Positions 43,031-52,258 of a DNA stretch of 64,000 nt are shown piece after piece. The position numbers and the translations under genes are program-made. The stretch's first letter is position 1; the number at the start of each line of letters is the position of its first letter. The stretch is from Eubacterium oxidoreducens (GTDB lineage Bacteria > Bacillota > Clostridia > Lachnospirales > Lachnospiraceae). The notes beneath the pieces were generated by a model. That model saw nothing but the letters and a program-made list of their open reading frames with translations, was not told where the DNA came from and made no database searches. The stretch is taken from the NCBI RefSeq assembly GCF_900104415.1, contig NZ_FMXR01000009.1:62001-126000 (forward strand), read 5' to 3'.

Positions 43031-44198
43031 TTTCTTCCATCCATTTCTCAAGCTTATATGCTCTTTGTTCCCAGGTATGCACCTTTTTTATCTTATCGTT
43101 TCCTACCTCCACAGCTTCATCGAGCCTGGCTGGATTTTGAAGAAGTTCCCCGGCTTTTTTCACCATCTCCTCTAGATAATCTAACCGGTAATAGAAAATT
43201 CCTTCGCCCTCTTTTAATTCTTCTTTCAAATACTTACTTTCATCGCTAAGAATTGCCGTATGATTTAAAATAGAATTAAATATCCTATCATGCGCTCCAT
43301 CCTTAAACCACGGCAGTACGTTGAGACATAAACGATAATCATACATCGCCTTCATGCAGGTCACAGAATCCGTCTGTGGCATTATTGTAAAGCAAGACTT
43401 CTTCACACCTTCAAGTTCTTCCCAGCCTTTTCCAATCACACACACCGGGACATCTTCTCGCGTAAGTGCCTTTATAGCTTCTCCCCGATAATAGTTTCTT
43501 ACATACATATCCACAAAGATTGTTTTGTGCATTGCTGCCTTAAATTCATCATCCAAAAAATCGCCCATTTCTCTCTTACACGCATCCCACACCACATCTT
43601 CAACCGTTCTTTTTGGATGCTTCAAAAGTTCTTCTATCATCTTCCTGTAAAAGACAGCATACTCCTCATTAATGCCCTGAATATACGGTTCAAAAAAAGA
43701 AAGCCGTGTATAATTTCCGGCAAACAATACCGCTTCTTTTCGTTCTTTTGCCGGACGAGCCCCAAGTTTTAAGTCATTTCCGGCAAGGGGCAGGAAATAC
43801 TTTCCATCATATTGCGAATAATATTTCTGAAAATACAGGCGATGATTTCGATCGATACTGATATGATGATACCGTTTGGGCAGATCGCATAAGCGATCAT
43901 GATAATAATACGGATGATCCACTGCAATATTGTAGCAATCTACTTTATACTCATCCCATAGATAGCCGGATTGCCTATCATACAACCCGTCTTCTTTTTC
44001 AAGACCTTCAAAATTAAAAGTAATAAGCACACTTTCCTGCGTCTTTAAATATTTCTTTAATTTTTTTACCTGTCCGGCAGCATCTGACAATGAAAACAAA
44101 AACACCGGATAACCTTGTCGCTGAAACGCTGTAGCCAGCTGTCTCGAAAAGTAATCCAGTGTTTCTACGCCGCCTTGCATAAATACAAGTTTCTTCAT
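43023..44198 (-). CDS. CgeB-like glycosyltransferase
   Basis: A 391-residue protein with a GT-B-like plan: N-terminal KLVFMQGGVETLDYFSRQL and DHPYYYHDRL, then a C-terminal glycosyl transferase domain with CVIGKGWEELEGV, MYDYRLCLNVLPWFKDGAHDRI and NSILNHTAILSDESKY. It looks like the CgeB/DUF3880 group that decorates spores or surface proteins, but donor and acceptor are unknown. The ATG at 44198 is eight bases after the GGDEF gene stop. It is in one operon with EAL and GGDEF genes, so a c-di-GMP-linked surface glycan role is an inference. Confidence 0.75.
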   Translation of the reverse strand: MKKLVFMQGGVETLDYFSRQLATAFQRQGYPVFLFSLSDAAGQVKKLKKYLKTQESVLITFNFEGLEKEDGLYDRQSGYLWDEYKVDCYNIAVDHPYYYHDRLCDLPKRYHHISIDRNHRLYFQKYYSQYDGKYFLPLAGNDLKLGARPAKERKEAVLFAGNYTRLSFFEPYIQGINEEYAVFYRKMIEELLKHPKRTVEDVVWDACKREMGDFLDDEFKAAMHKTIFVDMYVRNYYRGEAIKALTREDVPVCVIGKGWEELEGVKKSCFTIMPQTDSVTCMKAMYDYRLCLNVLPWFKDGAHDRIFNSILNHTAILSDESKYLKEELKEGEGIFYYRLDYLEEMVKKAGELLQNPARLDEAVEVGNDKIKKVHTWEQRAYKLEKWMEENE

Positions 44199-44206
44199 AC
44201 TCACAC

Positions 44207-45322
44207 CTAATAACGTGCTTTTTTTCTTTTATACAATTCCTTATCCGCCATCATAATGCCGCTTTGAATTTCCATCACGTCTACTTCCGGCGAAATTCCA
44301 TACGTAATACTGATTTTTTCTTTTTTCAAATCCATACCAAGCAACTGTTCAAACGAAGCAACAATCTCATCACAAATCGATGTAAGCTCTGATATTGTAT
44401 GATTTTGAACAATACATAAGAACTCATCTCCGCCATAGCGAAAGAATGCCCGGTCCATACGTTCATATCTTTCTAGGATTTCACCAAGATTTTCAAGAAT
44501 CTGATCACCAAGGTCATGTCCCCATCTGTCATTTACTTTCTTAAAATAATCTACATCGAGCATAACACAACGGCAAGTACCGTTAAGCTGCTCAATATAT
44601 TTTTGCATTCCAAAGCGATTGCGCACACCGGTCAAATAATCTCTGGCAGCTACTTTCTTAAGATTATCCAGCTTATAATTTCCCATTATGGCATTTCTGC
44701 GAAACTGCTGTTCCCACACAACAACTGCACCGCCAAGAATATAGACACCAATACTTGCAACAAACATAATAAACGCACTTATATCATATACAATTCCATG
44801 CGTGACATCATGATCCCATGGCAAAAATGTAAAGGATGCAAAACCACCGCACAATACGACCAACATGGTAGTAAGTCCGATTTTATGGTTTCCATAAATA
44901 AAAGTCATGATGATTGCTAATATTCCCAGACCATAAACACTAGGAAATACCGCATGATACAGGCTAATAAGCACACACATAACTGCTAACAGAACCGATA
45001 ACAGGTAGTTTAGCTTCCATCCTTGCCGGTTCAGCTTCTTCATTCCAAAATAGGCAATCAAATCAATGATTAGATACGAGCTTCCCGGAACCAAAAGATA
45101 TCTAATAATATACCTTTCCAAATGAGAAATCATATCAGATTTAACTAAAAGCAGCAGACTTACCAATACTTCACAGATTATAATGCAGACCGAAACAAGC
45201 AAAAGCATGTTAAAATGAATTTTTCGCCACTTAGCTTCTATCTCTCGTTCTGACTTTCTGATATATTCATTTAATTCTTCACTTTGTTCTACTTCAACTT
45301 CATCATTTGCTAAAAAAAACAT
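44207..45322 (-). CDS. Membrane diguanylate cyclase (GGDEF)
   Basis: A 371-residue protein with about six membrane segments (roughly residues 40-205) followed by a cytoplasmic GGDEF domain. The active-site motif RYGGDEF (about 294) is intact, and the domain begins DYLTGVRNR. The inhibitory RxxD site is absent (the position reads RMDR), so product feedback may be missing. It should make c-di-GMP. I place the start at 45322, eight bases after AAGGA, rather than at 45331. It starts 17 bases past the EAL gene. Confidence 0.92.
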   Translation of the reverse strand: MFFLANDEVEVEQSEELNEYIRKSEREIEAKWRKIHFNMLLLVSVCIIICEVLVSLLLLVKSDMISHLERYIIRYLLVPGSSYLIIDLIAYFGMKKLNRQGWKLNYLLSVLLAVMCVLISLYHAVFPSVYGLGILAIIMTFIYGNHKIGLTTMLVVLCGGFASFTFLPWDHDVTHGIVYDISAFIMFVASIGVYILGGAVVVWEQQFRRNAIMGNYKLDNLKKVAARDYLTGVRNRFGMQKYIEQLNGTCRCVMLDVDYFKKVNDRWGHDLGDQILENLGEILERYERMDRAFFRYGGDEFLCIVQNHTISELTSICDEIVASFEQLLGMDLKKEKISITYGISPEVDVMEIQSGIMMADKELYKRKKARY

Positions 45323-45339
45323 AGCTCTCATCCTTCAGA

Positions 45340-47838
45340 CTACCGCTGTAGCCAATTGCGTTCATATTCTTCAATACTCACCGGTGGCGAATAATAATAC
45401 CCCTGAATATAATCACAATCCATTTTTTCCAACGCCACAACCTGTTCCTCACGCTCGATTCCTTCTGCCACAACTTCCAATCCCATGTGCTTAAATACAG
45501 TCATGATATCTTCTAAAAATTTCGTCCGTTGTGTCTGTTCCGGAAATCCATCATCAAACAGGCATTTATCCATCTTAACCAAATCAAATGGCAACTGAAT
45601 CAGTGCATTAAAGTTCGAATAATCTTTTCCAAAATCATCCATCGAACACCCGCATCCATATTCATGGATGCGCGAAAGCACTTCTTCAACCTGCGCAAAA
45701 TTCGTATATGCAACGCTCTCCGTAAGTTCTAGTTCAAGGTATGGGCACGCCTTAGTATTCCTTTCTAAGATATCAAAATACCGGTCCCATATATCGTTAT
45801 GTACAAACACTTCCTTCGAAACATTACAAGATACGATTGGCGGTGTAATCCCCCGTTCTAGCCATTCATTAATCTTCTCTACAGTCTGTTCAAACAAATT
45901 AAGATCGACTCTTCCAATCTTATGTGCCCTTTCAAAAATTGGAACAAATGCTCCCGGAGTCAGAAAGCCTCTTGTCGGATGCTGCCAGCGAACCAACGCT
46001 TCTGCCCTTGTAGCCCTCTTATTCTCCATGCAGACCTTAGGTTGTAAATAAACCTTAAACTGTCCTTGTTCGATTGCATCATCAAGATCTTTTTCCAGGT
46101 CTTTTTCTTCTAGTAGATTCTCACGGCACTCTTCTGTGAAAATATAAGTATCTACATCCTCCCAATACTGCGCTCTTGGATTTTTATATGCCATCATCAC
46201 AGCATCCATCAAATCCTCATAAGATATATCCGTTTTCTCTCCTATCGGATAAATTGCATGAACCGGCTTCACTTCCACTATCGGAAATCTTGAAGCAAGT
46301 TCTTCTCCCACATGAGCATATTCCTCACTTATAAACGAATGCACTGCATCAAGATTATCTGCGTTAAGAAATACTATAAAACGTCCAGCTCCTGTATAAG
46401 CAACCATTTCCACAATATGTTTATGTTCAATTGTATGCTCATAAAAAACCCGCATCATTTTATCTGACAACTCATGTCCAATACTTTGGCTCAACACAGA
46501 AATTCCCGGAATCTCAAGCATCATAAAGAACCGATTTTTCTTCTTCATATCCTTCATATGATCCTTAAAATACTGCTCCGTATGAGCTCCTGTCGACTTA
46601 TCCACCCAAACCATCTGCTGCAATCGTTTCATTTCAGCATTTTCCTGGAATTCTTTTGCACTATCCCCGATTACAACAACCATTAAATAAACAATATATA
46701 CAATCACATAGATTCTTGTTACATTCGTCGCAACAAGTTCATTAATATATCGCGTTGATAGTGTCACAATCATTCCAACCAAAAGAATCGTTGCGCCGAT
46801 TAAGATACGTAGCATTTTACCGGTACGTTTTTGCCGGTATTTACGCCAGCAAAATACAAAACCGATAATCATCGAAATAAATATATATATTCTGTCTATC
46901 GTCCTTGATTGTGATACTTCCACAACTCCCGTCACAAGCAACGCAAGAATTACAAACTTCTCTGCCAAATAAACAGCTGTCAGCCTGGAAAACAGCGGTG
47001 CAAACTGTTGGCCCTTTTCTTTGACTTCATACCCATAATAGGCCATCCCCAAAGGATATAACATCACATACGCAAAATATGAAAAATAATATTTTGCCAT
47101 TGGTGAATCTTGCGTAAATTGGAAAAATGCAGATTCTCCATAAATCCATAATCCAAATGCCAATGCAAAGAATGCGAGATTCAAAAACACTCCCACATAA
47201 AAATCTATCTTTTTATATTTTAAAACGAACAAATATACCAGCATTAAGCCAAAAAGCGCAATACAAACATTCACTGCCACACTTGCAAATATCGATTCTC
47301 TCCACAACGCTATATAAACGCTTGAGCAATCTCCCACCTTGAAAAGGCTCATTGTCAGTTTCTGTGTCTTTTCAGTCTGGTTATAAAACTCCCAACGAAG
47401 ATAGTGCCCTTGCTCAATCCCTTCACAGCTGATTTGCTGCCAGATTGAACCAAACTCGTCTCCAAATACGGCTGTATCTTCTTCCGTCTGATACAATATC
47501 CGATCGTCCTTAGAGCCCTTCTCTGTATCGCTTTCATATACCGTAACTTCTAATGAAGGATTATAAAAGACAATCGTATCATCATTATCATAGTCATCTT
47601 CCACTTTTCTTGTGAATGACCACGTTTCTCCTTGTGCAATACTGTATGTTGCAGCCGTATCTTGTACAATTTCTTCTTTGTAAACAGTCCATCCTTCTTG
47701 TCCCAATTCCTGACATGACTGATATTCAATTTTAAAATTACTATCATGAGATATTACCGATGCTACCAACATTATTACAATCATAGCACCAAGCAGTATC
47801 AATATCGGTAATCTTAGTTTATGTTCTTTTAAATTCAT
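45340..47838 (-). CDS. 7TM sensor with degenerate GGDEF and EAL phosphodiesterase
   Basis: An 832-residue protein: an N-terminal membrane helix, an extracellular domain of about 150 residues, then seven helices (about 185-395). A GGDEF domain follows whose motif has decayed to TGAGRF, so it should not make c-di-GMP. The C-terminal EAL domain (about 590-830) keeps the catalytic set: EALVRW, CNVS, ELTES, MDDFG, VKMDK, AEGIE and IQGYYYS. It should hydrolyse c-di-GMP. It is the second gene of the operon, 35 bases after the unknown 160-residue gene. Confidence 0.9.
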   Translation of the reverse strand: MNLKEHKLRLPILILLGAMIVIMLVASVISHDSNFKIEYQSCQELGQEGWTVYKEEIVQDTAATYSIAQGETWSFTRKVEDDYDNDDTIVFYNPSLEVTVYESDTEKGSKDDRILYQTEEDTAVFGDEFGSIWQQISCEGIEQGHYLRWEFYNQTEKTQKLTMSLFKVGDCSSVYIALWRESIFASVAVNVCIALFGLMLVYLFVLKYKKIDFYVGVFLNLAFFALAFGLWIYGESAFFQFTQDSPMAKYYFSYFAYVMLYPLGMAYYGYEVKEKGQQFAPLFSRLTAVYLAEKFVILALLVTGVVEVSQSRTIDRIYIFISMIIGFVFCWRKYRQKRTGKMLRILIGATILLVGMIVTLSTRYINELVATNVTRIYVIVYIVYLMVVVIGDSAKEFQENAEMKRLQQMVWVDKSTGAHTEQYFKDHMKDMKKKNRFFMMLEIPGISVLSQSIGHELSDKMMRVFYEHTIEHKHIVEMVAYTGAGRFIVFLNADNLDAVHSFISEEYAHVGEELASRFPIVEVKPVHAIYPIGEKTDISYEDLMDAVMMAYKNPRAQYWEDVDTYIFTEECRENLLEEKDLEKDLDDAIEQGQFKVYLQPKVCMENKRATRAEALVRWQHPTRGFLTPGAFVPIFERAHKIGRVDLNLFEQTVEKINEWLERGITPPIVSCNVSKEVFVHNDIWDRYFDILERNTKACPYLELELTESVAYTNFAQVEEVLSRIHEYGCGCSMDDFGKDYSNFNALIQLPFDLVKMDKCLFDDGFPEQTQRTKFLEDIMTVFKHMGLEVVAEGIEREEQVVALEKMDCDYIQGYYYSPPVSIEEYERNWLQR

Positions 47839-47873
47839 AGCCTTTCACTCGTATGTTTATGAATAACAATTAT

Positions 47874-48356
47874 TTATCGCTGAACTCTGTTTAGATATTT
47901 CCCCCAGGTAACAACAACCTCTTTTTGTTTCATCACAATCTCATATGTCGTAGAGGCTAGTGGATCTTGATCTGATGAATCAGAAAACTCAATCCGCATA
48001 TGCAAACCTTGACTGTCTTTTCGCACTTCAAATAAATATGCTCCGGCACTTTCCTTTAACATCTGCCCCATCTGTTCACTAGTCAGCAAAGTATCCGGCA
48101 CTTCTTCAATCAAACGATCGTCAGCATCATAATAGCGATATCCTTCCTTAACTGCAGACACTTCCTCCACTCCTAGCACCTTCAACGTAGCAATATCCGC
48201 ATAGCTTTCCGTAAACTGTGTGTTTTGTGAATTCTGTGGTCGTACAATCAAAGCTTCAACTTGAAATTGAAAACCTTCCGCTGTCTGCTGCATCTTTAAA
48301 ATACGGCAGTCTTCAAATGAAAATTGCTCAATTTCGTCTACACTGCAGTATGACAT
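47874..48356 (-). CDS. Unknown protein leading c-di-GMP operon
   Basis: A 160-residue soluble protein I do not recognise. It has a beta-rich look with segments CRILKMQQTAEGFQFQVEAL and FEVRKDSQGLHMRIEF, no signal, membrane helix or metal motif, and a C-terminal VVVTWGKYLNRVQR. It is the first gene of the operon with EAL, GGDEF, glycosyltransferase and methyltransferase genes. AAAGGA precedes the ATG by ten bases, and the promoter at 48391-48420 serves it. Confidence 0.7.
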   Translation of the reverse strand: MSYCSVDEIEQFSFEDCRILKMQQTAEGFQFQVEALIVRPQNSQNTQFTESYADIATLKVLGVEEVSAVKEGYRYYDADDRLIEEVPDTLLTSEQMGQMLKESAGAYLFEVRKDSQGLHMRIEFSDSSDQDPLASTTYEIVMKQKEVVVTWGKYLNRVQR

Positions 48357-48390
48357 AACAAATCGTTCCTTTCTTTAGTCGTATTGGTTG

Positions 48391-48420
48391 ATTATATCAT
48401 AACAAACTTAAACAATTCAA
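48391..48420 (-). promoter_or_regulatory. Promoter of the c-di-GMP operon
   Basis: On the minus strand: TTGAAT, 18 bases, a perfect TATAAT preceded by TGA. No c-di-GMP riboswitch is recognisable in the short leader. Confidence 0.65.
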
Positions 48421-48443
48421 TATCGAACACAAAACTTGGTAAC

Positions 48444-48486
48444 AAAAAAGGAGCTGGCGTACTCATTCCTTAGTACGCCAGACCCC
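48444..48486 (-). terminator. Terminator of ABC exporter operon
   Basis: A 10-bp perfect stem (48454-48463 with 48472-48481), extended by weaker pairs, followed on the minus strand by six T residues. Confidence 0.88.
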
Positions 48487-48528
48487 TGCATTTTCTATTC
48501 TTTATTCGAGTCTAATCATCACTCTACA

Positions 48529-50436
48529 TCACTCTAACTCGAAACTTCCTGTATAGAGCTGATAATATGTCCCCTTTTGTGCAATCAGTTCATCATGGTC
48601 ACCACGTTCAATAATGTTACCATGATCAAGAACCATAATCGCCTCAGAGTTACGAACCGTAGAAAGTCTATGCGCGATTACAAAGACCGTCCTGCCCTTC
48701 ATGAGATTGTCCATTCCTTCCTGAACAAGAGCTTCCGTTCGGGTATCAATTGATGAAGTCGCTTCATCAAGAATCATAGCCGGCGGATCTGCCACTGCCG
48801 CTCTGGCAATAGAAATCAGCTGCCGTTGACCTTGAGATAAGCTAGCTCCATTACCGGTTAGCATGGTGTTGTAGCCATCCGGAAGTCTGGTGATAAAGCT
48901 ATCTGCATTTGCAAGTTTTGCTGCTGCAATACATTCTTCATCTGTAGCATCCAATTTACCATAACGAATGTTGTCCATAACCGTTCCGGTAAAGAGATTC
49001 ACTTCCTGAAGTACAATTCCTAGTGAACGACGAAGATCCGGCTTGCGGATAGTCTTGATGTCAATTCCATCATAGGTAATTATGCCGCTTTGAATATCAT
49101 AAAAACGGTTAATCAGGTTTGTAATAGTAGTCTTACCTGCACCGGTTGCTCCAACAAAGGCAATCTTTTGTCCAGGCTTGGCAAACAGTGAGATGTTGTG
49201 AAGAATCTGCTTCTCCTCAGTATACCCAAAGTCCACATCCTTCATGCGAATGTCGCCTTGCATCTTGCGATAGACCTCTTCACCTTCTTTGGCATTAGGG
49301 TTCTTCCATGCCCAGGTTCCTGTCTTCGCATCCGTCTCTTCCAGTGTTCCGTCTTCATACTCCTTAACACGAACTAAGGTGACATAACCTTCGTCAAACT
49401 CCGGTTCTTCATCCATAAGCTCAAAGATACGACCTACACCTGCGATACCCATGGCAACCATGGATACCTGAACAGAAATCTGCATCAAAGTCTGAGACAT
49501 CTGTCTTGCCATACCGAGGAAGGAAACTACCACACCGATTGTCAGCACGCCAACACCTGCTAACGAAACATTCGTAGCACCGGCAAAAACCATAATTGCA
49601 CCAACAAGCGCAACCAACACATACATAATATTTCCGACATTATTTAAGACCGGCATTAATACATTACCAAACTTAAATGCTTTATCCCCGTCCTCGAAAA
49701 GCTGCTGGTTGATTTTGGCAAACTCCTTCTTACTTTCCTCTTCATGACAAAACACCTTAATCACGCGAGCACCAGACATCATTTCCTCGACAAATCCTTC
49801 TTCTTTTGCCAAAGATCTTTGTTGTGCCATCATATATTTAGAACTAGCGCCTCCAATGCGCTTGGTAATAAACATCATCAAAGCCAGAAATACAACCACA
49901 ATAATCGTCAGCCAAAAACTATAGCGAAGCATAATGACAAAAAGCAAGATAATTGTAAGACCAGACTGAATCATCATCGGGATACTTTGAGAAATCATCT
50001 GTCTTACCGCATCAACGTCATTGGTATAAGTACTCATGACATCGCCATGTGCATGAGTATCAAAATAGCGAATCGGGAGTGTCTGCATCTTGTCAAACAT
50101 TGCCGTACGAAATTCTTTCAATGTGCCTTGCGTAACACGCGCCATGATACGACTGTATGTAGCAGCCGCAATGATACCAATCACGTAAATAACGCCCATG
50201 GTAAACATGATTTTAGTAAACACCGGCAGTACACTCGACCATCCATTAGAAAGTCCAGGTGTAATACACTGATCAATCAGCCTTTGAATAAATATAGATG
50301 CAATAGAAGACGAAAGCGATGTCAAAACGATACAGACAATCACCACAATCATCCTGCCCATATTATGTGCAAATAAAAACTTTGCGAAGCGAGCGACGGT
50401 TCCCTTTTTTATTCCAGTATCAATCTTCTTAGCCAT
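48529..50436 (-). CDS. ABC exporter half-transporter, catalytic subunit
   Basis: A 635-residue fused membrane and ATPase protein. Six helices occupy residues 25-340; the ATPase has Walker A GATGAGKTT (about 425), the signature LSQGQRQL, Walker B MILDEATSSID with the catalytic glutamate, and an intact H-loop VIAHRLS. An unusual insert of some 45 residues (GTLEETDAKTGTWAWKNPN region) lies between the two parts. The ATG at 50436 is chosen for AGGAGG nine bases upstream and begins one base after its partner. It forms a heterodimer with the next entry. Confidence 0.92.
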   Translation of the reverse strand: MAKKIDTGIKKGTVARFAKFLFAHNMGRMIVVIVCIVLTSLSSSIASIFIQRLIDQCITPGLSNGWSSVLPVFTKIMFTMGVIYVIGIIAAATYSRIMARVTQGTLKEFRTAMFDKMQTLPIRYFDTHAHGDVMSTYTNDVDAVRQMISQSIPMMIQSGLTIILLFVIMLRYSFWLTIIVVVFLALMMFITKRIGGASSKYMMAQQRSLAKEEGFVEEMMSGARVIKVFCHEEESKKEFAKINQQLFEDGDKAFKFGNVLMPVLNNVGNIMYVLVALVGAIMVFAGATNVSLAGVGVLTIGVVVSFLGMARQMSQTLMQISVQVSMVAMGIAGVGRIFELMDEEPEFDEGYVTLVRVKEYEDGTLEETDAKTGTWAWKNPNAKEGEEVYRKMQGDIRMKDVDFGYTEEKQILHNISLFAKPGQKIAFVGATGAGKTTITNLINRFYDIQSGIITYDGIDIKTIRKPDLRRSLGIVLQEVNLFTGTVMDNIRYGKLDATDEECIAAAKLANADSFITRLPDGYNTMLTGNGASLSQGQRQLISIARAAVADPPAMILDEATSSIDTRTEALVQEGMDNLMKGRTVFVIAHRLSTVRNSEAIMVLDHGNIIERGDHDELIAQKGTYYQLYTGSFELE

Positions 50437-50437
50437 C

Positions 50438-52180
50438 TTAGCCCACCTCCTGACTCTTAGTCTGCGAATCATAGACACTTCGATAAATACCACCAAATTC
50501 CAATAATTCCTGATGATTTCCTATCTCGGCAATCTTACCATCTTCCATAACAAGAATACGATCCGCATCTTCCACAGAAGAAATTCTTTGCGCAATGATA
50601 ATCTTTGTCGTATCCGGAATCTCATCACGCATCGCACGTCGTATCAAGGCATCCGTCTTCGTATCGACTGCAGATGTCGAATCATCCATAATCAGAATCT
50701 TTGGCTTTTTCAAAAGCGCGCGAGCAATACAAAGACGCTGCTTTTGTCCACCGGATACATTCGTTCCGCCTTGTTCAATATACGTATCATATTTTCTAGG
50801 GAATTGCTGCACGAACTCATCCGCCTGCGCCAATTGACAAGCATGAATGATTTCTTCTTCTGTTGCATCTTTATTTCCCCATCTTAGGTTCTCGGTAATG
50901 GTTCCGGAAAACAATACATTCTTTTGAAGCACAACCGATACTGCATCACGAAGCGTATTAAGATCATATTCCCTAACATCAACGCCTCCGACCTTTACGC
51001 TGCCTTCTGTTGTATCATATAATCTTGAAATCAACTGAATCAACGTTGTTTTTGCAGAACCGGTACCCCCAATAATACCAATGGTCTCGCCCGATTTAAT
51101 ATGAAGATTAATTTCACTAAGTGCTGCTTTCTTGCTTTTCTTCGAATATCTAAATGAGACATTCTCAAAGTCTACACTTCCGTCCGCAACATCCGTAACA
51201 CCATTCTTTGGAGACTTTAGTTCACTGACGTTGGTAAGAACCTGTGCAATACGTTCCATGGATTCAGACGCAATAGAAACCAAAACAAATACAAAAGAAA
51301 GCATCATGCATGACGCTAAAATCTGCACACCATAGGTCATCAAAGACGACAAATCTCCGGTCGTCAATAATGTCTGATTCGAACTAACAATCAGCTGTGC
51401 ACCTCTAAAGCATACAAACCAGATTGCCGCGAAAATACATAAAATCATAATAGGATTATTGAACGCCAAGATTCTCTCTGCATGCGTAAATTCCTTACGC
51501 ACGTCTTCTGCGGCTGTTCCAAATTTCTTGATTTCATAGCCTTCACGAACAAATGATTTTACCACTCGGATTGCAGAAACATTTTCTTCTACCGAATTGT
51601 TAAGTGCATCGTATTTCTTAAATATGCGCTTAAAAATCGGCATTACAACCATTGCAATACCAAACAATGAAAAAAGCAATATCGGCAACAAAATCAGGAA
51701 AATGAGTGCCATACGCGGATTGATTCCAAAACTCATAGCTACAGAGAAAACTATCATAAGCGGCGTTCTAACCGCAACACGAATCGTCATCTGATAAGCG
51801 TTCTGAACATTTGTAACATCGGTTGTCATACGAGTAATCAACGAGGATGACGAGAACCGATCAATATCTGCAAAATCAAACGATAAAATCTTCTCATACA
51901 TGTCATGACGCAGATTCTTAGCAAATCCACAAGATGCCGTCGCCGCCTCTCGTCCCGAAAATGCACCAAACACCAATGAAATCACAGCAAAGATAAGTAG
52001 CGCTATACCACTTTGTACGATCGGCTTTAATGCATCTGCGGTCATTAAATTAATTAAATGAGCCATCACAAGCGGAATAACACATTCCATTGCCACCTCA
52101 ACAACCATATATACCATAGTTAATATGGTAGGCTTTTTGTACTCTCTAAGGCTCTTAAGCAAAATTTTAATAACTTTCAT
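50438..52180 (-). CDS. ABC exporter half-transporter, degenerate-site subunit
   Basis: A 580-residue fused membrane and ATPase protein. Its ATPase has Walker A GGTGSAKTT (about 368), a canonical signature NVSGGQKQRL, but Walker B is LIMDDSTSAVD with aspartate in place of the catalytic glutamate, and the H-loop is IIAQRIS with glutamine for histidine. That pattern marks the degenerate half of a heterodimeric exporter such as TM287/288. The substrate is unknown; multidrug or lipid export is typical. GAGGT precedes the start; promoter at 52230-52258. Confidence 0.92.
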   Translation of the reverse strand: MKVIKILLKSLREYKKPTILTMVYMVVEVAMECVIPLVMAHLINLMTADALKPIVQSGIALLIFAVISLVFGAFSGREAATASCGFAKNLRHDMYEKILSFDFADIDRFSSSSLITRMTTDVTNVQNAYQMTIRVAVRTPLMIVFSVAMSFGINPRMALIFLILLPILLFSLFGIAMVVMPIFKRIFKKYDALNNSVEENVSAIRVVKSFVREGYEIKKFGTAAEDVRKEFTHAERILAFNNPIMILCIFAAIWFVCFRGAQLIVSSNQTLLTTGDLSSLMTYGVQILASCMMLSFVFVLVSIASESMERIAQVLTNVSELKSPKNGVTDVADGSVDFENVSFRYSKKSKKAALSEINLHIKSGETIGIIGGTGSAKTTLIQLISRLYDTTEGSVKVGGVDVREYDLNTLRDAVSVVLQKNVLFSGTITENLRWGNKDATEEEIIHACQLAQADEFVQQFPRKYDTYIEQGGTNVSGGQKQRLCIARALLKKPKILIMDDSTSAVDTKTDALIRRAMRDEIPDTTKIIIAQRISSVEDADRILVMEDGKIAEIGNHQELLEFGGIYRSVYDSQTKSQEVG

Positions 52181-52229
52181 GTAAACTACCTCTTTTTGAA
52201 AATAATTCCCCTATTTGAAACTGTACCTC

Positions 52230-52258
52230 ATTGTAGCACAGCATTCTTAAAATGTCTT
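52230..52258 (-). promoter_or_regulatory. Promoter of ABC exporter operon
   Basis: On the minus strand: AAGACA, 17 bases ending TGTGC, then TACAAT. The -35 lies in the end of mutY. Confidence 0.55.

Noticed and set aside
48357-48400. Possible c-di-GMP riboswitch in front of the c-di-GMP operon.
   Set aside because: The leader is only about 30 bases and lacks the conserved GEMM core.
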